From Pseudomonadota bacterium (GTDB lineage Bacteria > Pseudomonadota > Gammaproteobacteria > Burkholderiales > Burkholderiaceae_B), in contig JAEWJD010000141.1 in the NCBI GenBank assembly GCA_023386765.1, positions 1 through 6,881 of the forward strand: DNA of 6,881 bases, written 5' to 3'. The notes beneath the pieces are model-generated. The model was not told where the DNA came from, made no database searches, and saw only the letters and a program-made list of their open reading frames with translations. Made by a program: the position numbers and the translations under genes. Positions 1 to 5,868 of this stretch are shown here, piece after piece. Numbering within the stretch: the first letter of the stretch is position 1; each line of letters opens with the position of its first letter.

Positions 1-463
1 GATCGGAGTCGCGCACCGATGAGACTTCCGGGTTTGTGACCACGAGCGCGTCGTCGGCAAAATAGGCGGCCAGCAGGGCGCCTGTTTCGATGCCGGCGGG
101 CGAGTCGCAGACGATGTAGTCAAAGCCCATTTCCTTGAGCTCGTCGAGCACCTTGCCCACCCCTTCCTGGGTCAGCGCATCCTTGTCGCGCGTCTGGGAG
201 GCCGGCAGGATGAACAGGTTCTCGAGCTGCTTGTCCTTGATGAGCGCCTGTTTGAGCGTTGCTTCACCCTGTACGACGTTCACGAAGTCATACACCACAC
301 GGCGTTCGCAGCCCATGATGAGGTCGAGATTACGCAGGCCGACGTCGAAATCGATGACCGCGGTCTTGAAGCCGCGCATGGCAAGGCCCGAAGAAAAACT
401 GGCGCTGCTGGTCGTTTTTCCTACACCGCCCTTGCCGGAGGTCACCACAACAATACGTGTCAT
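1..463 (-). CDS. minD: Septum-site determining protein MinD (3' part missing)
   Basis: MinD is a deviant Walker A ATPase that binds the inner membrane as an ATP dimer, recruits MinC and oscillates under MinE to keep FtsZ rings away from the poles. The visible 154 residues match E. coli MinD closely. They include the deviant Walker A motif KGGVGKTT (residues 11-18, signature Lys11 and Lys16), the switch I region VIDFDVGLRNLDLIMGCERR (about 37-56), ILPASQTRDKDALTQEG, and the Walker B/switch II stretch IVCDSPAGIETGALLA with its aspartate near 120. The last visible motif is NPEVSSVRDSD. E. coli MinD has 270 residues, so about 115, including the C-terminal membrane-targeting helix, lie beyond base 1. 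The ATG is supported by the conserved N-terminus MTRIVVVTSGKGG and by AAGGG at 474-478, ten bases upstream. The gene follows minC on the same strand, and minE is expected next. I see no lesion in the visible part. Confidence 0.97.
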   Translation of the reverse strand, partial: MTRIVVVTSGKGGVGKTTSSASFSSGLAMRGFKTAVIDFDVGLRNLDLIMGCERRVVYDFVNVVQGEATLKQALIKDKQLENLFILPASQTRDKDALTQEGVGKVLDELKEMGFDYIVCDSPAGIETGALLAAYFADDALVVTNPEVSSVRDSD

Positions 464-508
464 GACGATCGAACCCTTATATCCGAAGAAATCGCGTTAT
501 CGTAAAGC

Positions 509-530
509 AAAAAGCCGCTAAAGGCTTTTT
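509..530 (-). terminator. Hairpin in the minC-minD spacer, terminator- or attenuator-like
   Basis: The arms AAAAAGCC (509-516) and GGCTTTTT (523-530) are perfect inverted repeats of 8 bp around a 6-base loop. Read in the minC-to-minD direction this gives A5-GCC-loop-GGC-U5. That resembles a weak intrinsic terminator whose U tract is part of the stem. It lies 28 bases after the minC stop and about 45 bases before the minD start, inside what should be one operon, so it more likely tunes minD/minE relative to minC, or protects an mRNA end, than fully stops transcription. The upstream arm can instead pair with bases 538-547. Function is inferred; only the symmetry is directly seen. Confidence 0.45.
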
Positions 531-557
531 ACATGTGTGTATAAAAGCGGGCTGCCA

Positions 558-1406
558 TCAGCTCTTGAGCGCTTCGATGTGCAGGGTGTCGCCATTGAGC
601 CTGACCAGCGCCGGCTGGTTGTGCAGGTTGCGGTCCAGCTTGTCTTCCACTACGCGGTAGACGCCGGCCACGGCCAGCAGTTCCGCGTCCAGCTGGGTGG
701 TGAAAATCCGTGCCGAGGTGTCGCCGCGCGCGCCGGCCATGGCCTTACCGCGCAGGGGGCCGTAGACATGGATGTTACCGTCGGCGATCACTTCGGCACC
801 CTGGCTCACCATGCCGACCACGACCAGATCCGTGTGGCGCGCATAGATGCGCTGTCCCGAACGCAGCGGACGGGTGATGACCAGCGCGCTGGAGGACTGC
901 GGTCCGGCCGGCGTGGGGCTGGCTGCGGCCGTGGTCTCGCGCGCCGCGCGCGTGGGTACGGATTCGGCGTTGCTGTCTGCCTCGCTTGCCCCGCGCAGTT
1001 GTTGTTGCGCTGCGGGGCTGGCTTCGGGCGTGGCAGGTACGGGCGTGGCCACATGATTGGGCGGCGCCGGATCGACGGCCTGGGGGGCGCGTTGCGGCAG
1101 GGCCGACAGTTCCACCGGCGTCAGGCCGGCGGCCCGGGCAGCTGCCAGGTTGGCGTCCTCGGCCACCACGCCGATGACCGGCAGATTGTGGCCTTGCAGG
1201 GCCTGTATCAGGGCGGGCCAGTCCAGGGGTTCGGTCACGCGGCTGGCGTCGATGACGACCGGCTCGTTTTCGAAGAAGCTGCCGGCGTCGTGCATGCGCT
1301 TGTCCAGCGCTTCGGTCAGCTGATCGAGGTTGGCGCTGTGCAATACCACGCGGATGGCATAGAGCGTGGCGCTTTTGAAGTCCAGGGCAAGGGATTCGGT
1401 TGTCAT
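558..1406 (-). CDS. minC: Septum-site determining protein MinC, FtsZ assembly inhibitor
   Basis: MinC is the FtsZ antagonist of the Min system. Its N-terminal domain disturbs FtsZ polymers and its C-terminal beta-helix domain dimerises and binds MinD. The product has 282 residues against 231 in E. coli. The N-domain spans about residues 1-105 and contains VVIDASRVTEPLDWPALIQA and LPVIGV. The C-domain spans about 173-282 and carries the MinD-binding RSGQR motif at 182-186, AEVIADGNIHVYGPLRGKAM and the ARGD/AGVYRV region, as in E. coli. The extra length is an Ala/Pro/Gln/Ser-rich, low-complexity linker at about 106-172. The start is the ATG that gives MTTESLALDFKSA. Its ribosome site is weak (GCAAGA about nine bases upstream), but I see no better start. 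The gene lies 174 bases downstream of glnS on the same strand and 94 bases before minD. Identity is certain; the linker is probably disordered. Confidence 0.95.
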   Translation of the reverse strand: MTTESLALDFKSATLYAIRVVLHSANLDQLTEALDKRMHDAGSFFENEPVVIDASRVTEPLDWPALIQALQGHNLPVIGVVAEDANLAAARAAGLTPVELSALPQRAPQAVDPAPPNHVATPVPATPEASPAAQQQLRGASEADSNAESVPTRAARETTAAASPTPAGPQSSSALVITRPLRSGQRIYARHTDLVVVGMVSQGAEVIADGNIHVYGPLRGKAMAGARGDTSARIFTTQLDAELLAVAGVYRVVEDKLDRNLHNQPALVRLNGDTLHIEALKS

Positions 1407-1538
1407 GTCGGTATCTTGCGGCCAGCCTGGCAGACAGAGGGCCGGTCAGGGTGTCGGGCATGATAACCCGGCTGCCTGCCTTCGGGATGATGTGGCGCAG
1501 GGACGGCCTTGGCGCCCGGCGATGCGGCCCGAATAGGG
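1407..1538 (-). promoter_or_regulatory. Spacer upstream of minC, probable min operon promoter region
   Basis: Because the glnS hairpin ends at 1539, the min genes should have their own promoter in this stretch. The best -10-like hexamer on the leftward strand is TATCAT (1460-1465, five of six matches to TATAAT), which would give a leader of about 45 bases. No good -35 box sits 16-18 bases further upstream, where ATCCCG is found. No convincing small gene is present. The placement is positional inference with weak motif support. Confidence 0.25.
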
Positions 1539-1565
1539 CAACGCCCCCGGGTTGCGGGGGCGTTG
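1539..1565 (-). terminator. GC-rich hairpin downstream of glnS, probable terminator
   Basis: A perfect inverted repeat pairs CAACGCCCCC (1539-1548) with GGGGGCGTTG (1556-1565). One more possible G-C pair (1549/1555) would give 11 bp and a five-base loop. It begins 15 bases after the glnS stop codon. In the glnS direction the bases that follow read CCCTATTC, so there is only a poor U tract. It is therefore either an imperfect intrinsic terminator or a 3' end-stabilising structure. It separates glnS from the min operon. Confidence 0.6.
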
Positions 1566-1580
1566 TGCGGGGCGGGGCGC

Positions 1581-3341
1581 TTAGGCAGCCCAGGAGTCCT
1601 TGAGGGTGACGACGCGGTTGAGCACCGGGGCCTGTTCGCTGGAGTCCTGGCTGTCGACGGTGAAATACCCCAACCGCTCGAACTGCCAGCTCGCGCCCGG
1701 CAGCGGCTCGGTGCCCGGCTCCAGCCAGGCCTGCACGCTGCGGATCGAATCCGGGTTCAGGCAGGCCAGGAAGTCCTTGTCGCCGCCATCGGGATGGGCG
1801 TCGGCGAACAGGCGGTCATAGAGGCGCACCTCGGCCGGCACGGCATGCGCGACGCTGACCCAGGTGATATTGCCTTTGACCTTGACGCTGTCGGCGCCCG
1901 GCGTGCCACTCTTGGTGTCCGGCAGGTACTCGGCCTGGACTTCGATCACATTGCCGTCGGCATCCTTGGTGCAGCCGGTGCAGCGCACCACGTAGCCGTA
2001 TTTCAGGCGCACCAGGTTTCCGGGGAAGAGACGGAAGTATTTCTTGGGCGGTTCTTCGCGGAAATCATCGCGTTCGATCCAGAGCTCGCGCGAGAAGGGG
2101 AAATCCCGCTGGCCGGCCTGCGGATCATGCGGGTTGCGCGGTGCGCTGCACGCTTCGGTCTGGCCTTCCGGATAGTTGGTGATGACCAGCTTGAGGGGGT
2201 CCAGCACGGCGACCGAGCGCGGGGCGATCGGATCGAGCACATCGCGCACGGCCTGCTCCAGCAGGCCGTAGTCGATGCGGGCATCCGATTTGCTCACGGC
2301 AGTGCGGTCGCAGAAGAGCCGGATGGCCGCGGCGGGATAACCACGGCGGCGCATGCCGAACAGCGTGGGCATGCGCGGATCATCCCAGCCATCGACGTGG
2401 TTTTCACGCACCAACTGCAGCAGCTTGCGCTTGCTGGTGACGATGTAGCTCAGGTTGAGGCGCGCGAACTCGTATTGGTTCGGAAGCGGGCGGGCCAGCT
2501 TCTGCAGCTCGGCCAGACGCTCCAGAATCCAGTTGTAGAAGGGACGCTGGTCTTCGAACTCCAGCGTGCAGATGCTGTGCGTGATGCCCTCGAGCGCGTC
2601 TTCGACCGGGTGGGCCCAGCTGTACATCGGGTAGATGCACCACTGGTTGCCGGTACGGTGATGCTCGGCATGGCGCACGCGGTACATGACCGGGTCGCGC
2701 AGGTTGATGTTGGGCGAGGCCATGTCGATCTTGGCGCGCAGTACCAGGCTGCCGTCCGGGTGTTTGCCATCGCGCATCTCGCGCAGACGCTGCAGCGATT
2801 CGGTTGCCGGGCGGTCGCGGAAGGGCGAGTTGGTGCCGGGCTCGGTCAGGGTGCCGCGCAGGGCGCGGATCTCTTCGGCGCTTTGCTCGTCGACATAGGC
2901 ATGGCCGGCTTGCACCAGTGCCTCGGCGAATTCGTACATGAATTCGAAGTAGTCGCTGGCGAAGTACAGGTTTTCGTTGCCGTCGGCGTTCCAGTCGAAG
3001 CCCAGCCAGCGCACGGCTTCGATGATCGCGTCGACGTATTCCTGCTCTTCTTTCTCGGGGTTGGTGTCGTCAAAGCGCAAATGGCAGACGCCGCCGTATT
3101 CCTTGGCCAGCCCAAAGTTCACGCAGATGCTCTTGGCGTGACCGATGTGCAGGTAACCGTTGGGTTCCGGCGGGAAGCGGGTACGGATGCGGGCAGGGTC
3201 GGGTGCCCCCGAGGCCTGCACGGCAGCCGGGCCGGGCTTGCCGGCCCATCGCTTGTGCTGAAAGCGTTGGGCGGCCAGGTCGTCTTCAATGATGTTGCGC
3301 AAAAAGTTACTGGCAGCGTGCGGCGTCGGGGTCTGGGTCAT
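1581..3341 (-). CDS. glnS: Glutaminyl-tRNA synthetase
   Basis: This cytoplasmic class I aminoacyl-tRNA synthetase joins glutamine to tRNA-Gln with ATP. The product has 586 residues against about 554 in E. coli. The catalytic domain opens with RTRFPPEPNGYLHIGHAKS (class I HIGH motif at residues 65-68) and continues through LRFDDTNPEKEEQEYVD, the tRNA-acceptor region LRAKIDMASPN, WCIYPMYSWAHPVEDALEGI and TLEFEDQRPFYNW. The KMSKS-type loop is VTSKRKL. The anticodon-binding beta-barrels follow, with FREEPPKKYFRLFPG and KVKGNITWVSVAHAVPAEVR. The ATG giving MTQTPTPHAASNFLRNIIED is chosen because SNFLRNIIEDDLA matches the family N-terminus. The open frame continues to 3572, but that would overlap the divergent cydA-like gene. 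About 25 extra residues precede HIGH, mainly the basic/Ala/Pro stretch QRFQHKRWAGKPGPAAVQAS. The ribosome-binding site is poor. A lone CxxC (RCTGC) lacks a visible partner pair for zinc. Confidence 0.97.
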   Translation of the reverse strand: MTQTPTPHAASNFLRNIIEDDLAAQRFQHKRWAGKPGPAAVQASGAPDPARIRTRFPPEPNGYLHIGHAKSICVNFGLAKEYGGVCHLRFDDTNPEKEEQEYVDAIIEAVRWLGFDWNADGNENLYFASDYFEFMYEFAEALVQAGHAYVDEQSAEEIRALRGTLTEPGTNSPFRDRPATESLQRLREMRDGKHPDGSLVLRAKIDMASPNINLRDPVMYRVRHAEHHRTGNQWCIYPMYSWAHPVEDALEGITHSICTLEFEDQRPFYNWILERLAELQKLARPLPNQYEFARLNLSYIVTSKRKLLQLVRENHVDGWDDPRMPTLFGMRRRGYPAAAIRLFCDRTAVSKSDARIDYGLLEQAVRDVLDPIAPRSVAVLDPLKLVITNYPEGQTEACSAPRNPHDPQAGQRDFPFSRELWIERDDFREEPPKKYFRLFPGNLVRLKYGYVVRCTGCTKDADGNVIEVQAEYLPDTKSGTPGADSVKVKGNITWVSVAHAVPAEVRLYDRLFADAHPDGGDKDFLACLNPDSIRSVQAWLEPGTEPLPGASWQFERLGYFTVDSQDSSEQAPVLNRVVTLKDSWAA

Positions 3342-3459
3342 TCTGCTGAGAAAGAGAAGTAATCGGCCATAAAAGAGGCATTTTGCCACGTTCGGCCAGG
3401 ATTTCCGTTGCAAGTACGCCTCCCGCAGCCCGGGAAGTCGCTCTACACTACCGTCCATC
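3342..3459. promoter_or_regulatory. Divergent spacer between glnS and the cydA-like gene
   Basis: These 118 bases must hold the start signals for both glnS (leftward) and the cyd pair (rightward). For cydA the best -10-like hexamer is TACACT at 3444-3449, only ten bases before the ATG and without a matching -35 box; TTGCAA at 3408-3413 is too far away. For glnS an A/T-rich stretch around 3368-3385 (TTTTAT on the leftward strand) could be a -10. I see no FNR/ANR palindrome (TTGAT-N4-ATCAA) and no riboswitch-like structure. The assignment rests mainly on gene layout. Confidence 0.45.
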
Positions 3460-4797
3460 ATGAATATCGCCCCCCTTTTGCTTGCCCGGGTGCAGTTCAC
3501 GGCAAGCCTGAGCTTTCTGGCCTTGTTCCTGGCGTTCTCCATGGCGCTGGCTTGGGTGTTGCTGTATTTCAAGCTGCGCGCCCATGGCGGAAAGCCCTGC
3601 TGGATCGCCGCCTATCGTTTCTGGGTCCGCGTGTTCGCCCTGTCTTTCGTTCTGGCCCTGGCCGGGGCGATGCCCGTGCTGCTGCAGCTGCCAAGCCTGT
3701 GGCCCGGGCTCATGGACAAGATCGGCAACGTAGCCGGCCCCCTGATCGGCTTCGGGGTGCTGTCGGTGTTCGTTCTGAAATCCTGCTTCCTCGGCGTGAT
3801 GCTGTTCGGCCAGCGCCGTGTGCCCGCCTGGGCGCACACCTTGGCCGTCCTCATGGTGGCGCTCGGACAACTGGTGACGCTCGGCTGGGTGGTGTGCCTG
3901 CAATCCTGGATGCAGACCCCGGACGGCGCTGCCCTGGTCGATGGCCGCTACCTGGTCTATGACTGGGTCAGCGTGGTCCTCAATCCCTCGTTCGCCTGGC
4001 GCATGGGCCTGACCGTGGCTCAGGCCTTCCTGGCCGCCGCCTTCCTGATGGTGGGGGTCATGGCACTGCAGGCGCTGCGTCGCCGGCTCGATGACGGCGA
4101 ACGCCACGCCTACCGCAGCGCGCTGGTGCTGGCCTTGGTGGCCTCGCTGGCGCAGGCGCCGCTGGCCTGGGGCTTGGGCGAGGTGGTGGCGCGCCTGCAG
4201 CCGACCAAGGCCGCCGCGCTGGCCGGGTACTGGCACAGCGGCACGCCGCCCGCGCTGGTGCTGGCCGGCTGGCCGGATACCAATGGGCAGCGCAATCTGG
4301 GCGCCTGGGAAATTGACGGCGGCGGCGCGCGCTGGTTGACCCAGGATGCCGACAAGGGTGCCATCGGCCTGGACCGCTATGCCGGCATGACGCCACCGGT
4401 GCCCTTTGTCTTCCTCTCGTTGCGTTTGCAGTGGCTGCTGGGTGCGCTGATGGTCGTGGTGGCGCTGGTCTCGCTCATCCTCGGCCTGCGACGCCGCGAT
4501 GATCCGGCGGCGCTGCCGCGCGCCTGGTTGCGTGTGCAGACCGGCATGATGTTCGCCGGTGCGCTCACCGTCGTGTTGGGGGTCTGGGTGGCGCAGGTCG
4601 GGCTGCAGCCCTATATGGTCAATCGCAGCGTCACCCAGGCCGAGGTGCTGGGCGGTATGTCCGTTGCCACGCTGGGCTGGGGGCTGGCCGCCTACGCCGT
4701 GCTTTACGGCGTCCTGATCGCGGCCTTCTTCGGCATGCTGTTGCACGCGGCGCGTTACGGCGTGGTGCCCGTCCGCAAGATCGGAGCAACCGTATGA
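3460..4797 (+). CDS. CydA-like subunit I of the cytochrome bd/CIO family, lacking haem ligands
   Basis: This 445-residue inner-membrane protein has about nine hydrophobic segments (near 8-37, 53-75, 94-117, 125-150, 183-206, 220-240, 315-342, 362-383, 403-428), as in CydA. Family motifs are clear: ARVQF (9-13), GPLIGFGVLSVFVLKSCFLG (93-112) followed by VMLFG, H126 with VALGQ, SWMQTP (149-154), VVLNPSF (172-178), the Q-loop remnant QPTKAAALAGYW (247-258), GWPD (270-273) and GLQPY (381-385). It matches the short-loop CIO type. Canonical CydA carries haems b558, b595 and d and oxidises quinol to reduce O2. Here the mapped ligands are replaced: E. coli H19 is L20, H186 is L184, M393 is Q324 and E445 is Q379. 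E99 is G99, E107 is K107, and GRQPW has become GLQPY. K252 is kept (K250) but E257 is A255. The frame is intact and it overlaps the cydB-like gene. It is certainly a CydA homologue, but oxidase activity is doubtful, so I give no gene symbol. The ATG has no Shine-Dalgarno sequence, but no in-frame alternative start is visible just upstream. Confidence 0.9.
   Translation: MNIAPLLLARVQFTASLSFLALFLAFSMALAWVLLYFKLRAHGGKPCWIAAYRFWVRVFALSFVLALAGAMPVLLQLPSLWPGLMDKIGNVAGPLIGFGVLSVFVLKSCFLGVMLFGQRRVPAWAHTLAVLMVALGQLVTLGWVVCLQSWMQTPDGAALVDGRYLVYDWVSVVLNPSFAWRMGLTVAQAFLAAAFLMVGVMALQALRRRLDDGERHAYRSALVLALVASLAQAPLAWGLGEVVARLQPTKAAALAGYWHSGTPPALVLAGWPDTNGQRNLGAWEIDGGGARWLTQDADKGAIGLDRYAGMTPPVPFVFLSLRLQWLLGALMVVVALVSLILGLRRRDDPAALPRAWLRVQTGMMFAGALTVVLGVWVAQVGLQPYMVNRSVTQAEVLGGMSVATLGWGLAAYAVLYGVLIAAFFGMLLHAARYGVVPVRKIGATV
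4783..4786 (+). promoter_or_regulatory. Ribosome binding site of the cydB-like gene
   Basis: GGAG lies seven bases before the ATG at 4794, inside the last codons of the cydA-like gene. Together with the ATGA stop/start overlap (4794-4797), this fixes the cydB start and points to translational coupling of the two subunits. Confidence 0.75.
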
Positions 4798-5846
4798 TTG
4801 CCACCCTGGCTGCCTCGCAAGGCCTCAATCCCCAGGATCCGATGTTCTGGATCCCGCTGGTTTTCATGGGCCTGCTGTTGCTGCTGATCGCCGCCGGCAT
4901 CGTGCTTGACGGCTTTGACATCGGCGTGGGCCTGTTGCTGCAACTGGCTCCGGCCGAAGAGCGCGGCCGCCTGATGGGCATGCTCAGCCCCTGGCGTGAC
5001 GCCAACGAGTCCTGGCCGCTGCTGGGGATCGGCCTGTTCGGCGCCGCCTTCCCGTTTGCCTGGGGCGCCATCATGGGCAAGCTCTATGGGCCGTTGACGA
5101 TCATGGTGCTGGGCATCGTGCTGCGCAGCGTGGCCTTCGAGTTCCGCATCCGTGCGCGCAACGAGCACAAGCCGCGCTGGATCTTTGGTTTCTGGCTGGG
5201 ATCCCTGCTGACGGCCTTCGGGCAAGGGATGGTGCTTGGTCGCCTGGCCACCGACTACCAGAGCGATGCCGGCTATGGCTGGTTCACCTTGTTCGTGGGA
5301 CTGTGCGCGGTGGCTGCCTATGCGCTGCTGGGCGCCTGCTGGCTGGTGATGCGCCTGGATGGGGAAATGCAGCGCCGCGCCTCCACCTGGGCCCGCCACG
5401 GGATCCGCTGGACGGCCGCCGGCATGGTGGCGATCGCCGTGACCCTGGGCTTGGCCAACGCGGGCATCTTCTACAAATGGAGCAATGCGGGCCACTTGGG
5501 GGCGGCCGCCGCCGTCTGGGCCGCCATGTTGCTGGGCTTCGTGATTGCTGAAATGCTGCTGATGCGCTTGCCCGGCAAGGCAGATCGTTACGCCTGGCTG
5601 CCCTTCGTGCTGTGCGTACTGCTCTATCTGCTCATGCTGGGTGGGCTGGCGTATAGCTTCTTTCCCTACCTGATCGCCGACGACATGACCATCTGGGACG
5701 GCAGCGGCGCGCTGGACGCCATGCGCCTGGTGCTGGCCGGCGTGGTGATCGGCGTGCCGGTGCTCCTGGTCTTCAACCTGCTGGTTTATCGCAACGTGCT
5801 GGGCAAGGAGCGCCGCCCGGTGCCCCTGCTGCCGCCGCCCGGTTGA
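4794..5846 (+). CDS. CydB-like subunit II of the cytochrome bd/CIO family
   Basis: The 350-residue membrane protein has eight to nine hydrophobic segments. CydB binds no haem ligands of its own in the known enzymes; it is the structural partner of CydA and takes part in proton delivery. Family landmarks are LDGFDIGVG (38-46), PWRDANESW (66-74, matching PxWDGNxxW), VAFEFRIRAR (113-122), GSLLTAFGQGMVLG (136-149), YALLGACWLVM (176-186), FFPYLIADDMTIWDGS (289-304) and a C-terminal segment ending in a proline-rich tail. The length is close to that of CIO-type CydB. Asp69 (E. coli D58) and the DGFD motif are kept. The Trp before that Asp in the family (W57) is replaced by Arg68, and Gly by Ala70. 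The gene is coupled to the cydA-like gene by an ATGA overlap. No small cydX/cbdX-like gene follows, because the next gene converges three bases later. It is better conserved than its partner, which suggests that the complex still assembles. Confidence 0.9.
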   Translation: MIATLAASQGLNPQDPMFWIPLVFMGLLLLLIAAGIVLDGFDIGVGLLLQLAPAEERGRLMGMLSPWRDANESWPLLGIGLFGAAFPFAWGAIMGKLYGPLTIMVLGIVLRSVAFEFRIRARNEHKPRWIFGFWLGSLLTAFGQGMVLGRLATDYQSDAGYGWFTLFVGLCAVAAYALLGACWLVMRLDGEMQRRASTWARHGIRWTAAGMVAIAVTLGLANAGIFYKWSNAGHLGAAAAVWAAMLLGFVIAEMLLMRLPGKADRYAWLPFVLCVLLYLLMLGGLAYSFFPYLIADDMTIWDGSGALDAMRLVLAGVVIGVPVLLVFNLLVYRNVLGKERRPVPLLPPPG

Positions 5847-5868
5847 ACCTCAGGCCTTGGGCAGGCGG
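5832..5868. repeat. Imperfect inverted repeat spanning the convergent stop codons
   Basis: CCGCCGCCC (5832-5840) can pair with GGGC-A-GGCGG (5859-5868): nine pairs with one bulged A, around an 18-base loop. The loop contains the cydB stop and the complement of the kinase stop. There is no T tract on either side. In such GC-rich DNA, chance pairing is possible. It could act as a shared stem-loop at the ends of both mRNAs. Confidence 0.3.

Noticed and set aside
537..1463. Rightward open frame of 308 codons opposite minC
   Set aside because: It is the shadow of a certain minC gene and has no plausible start signals.
1509..3362. Rightward open frame of 617 codons opposite glnS
   Set aside because: It is the antisense shadow of a certain GlnRS gene in GC-rich DNA. 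Its translation shows no recognisable family and has no ribosome site.
3377..3387. Short GGCA-TTT-TGCC inverted repeat in the glnS-cydA spacer
   Set aside because: A four-pair stem is too short to distinguish from chance.
3342..3572. Upstream extension of glnS to a start at 3572 (77 extra residues)
   Set aside because: It would run through the divergent spacer and into the start of the cydA-like gene. Family alignment supports the ATG at 3341.
3448..4746. Leftward open frame of 432 codons opposite the cydA-like gene
   Set aside because: The translation is His/Gln/Gly-rich and hydrophilic, typical of the complement of a membrane-protein gene. The sense strand has clear CydA motifs.
3460..4797. 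Frameshift or pseudogene explanation for the missing CydA ligands
   Set aside because: Conserved motifs flank each replaced ligand in the same frame with no gaps, and the gene is full length with a coupled partner.
4755..5495. Leftward open frame of 246 codons opposite the cydB-like gene
   Set aside because: It is the antisense shadow of CydB, with low-complexity Gln/His/Gly composition.
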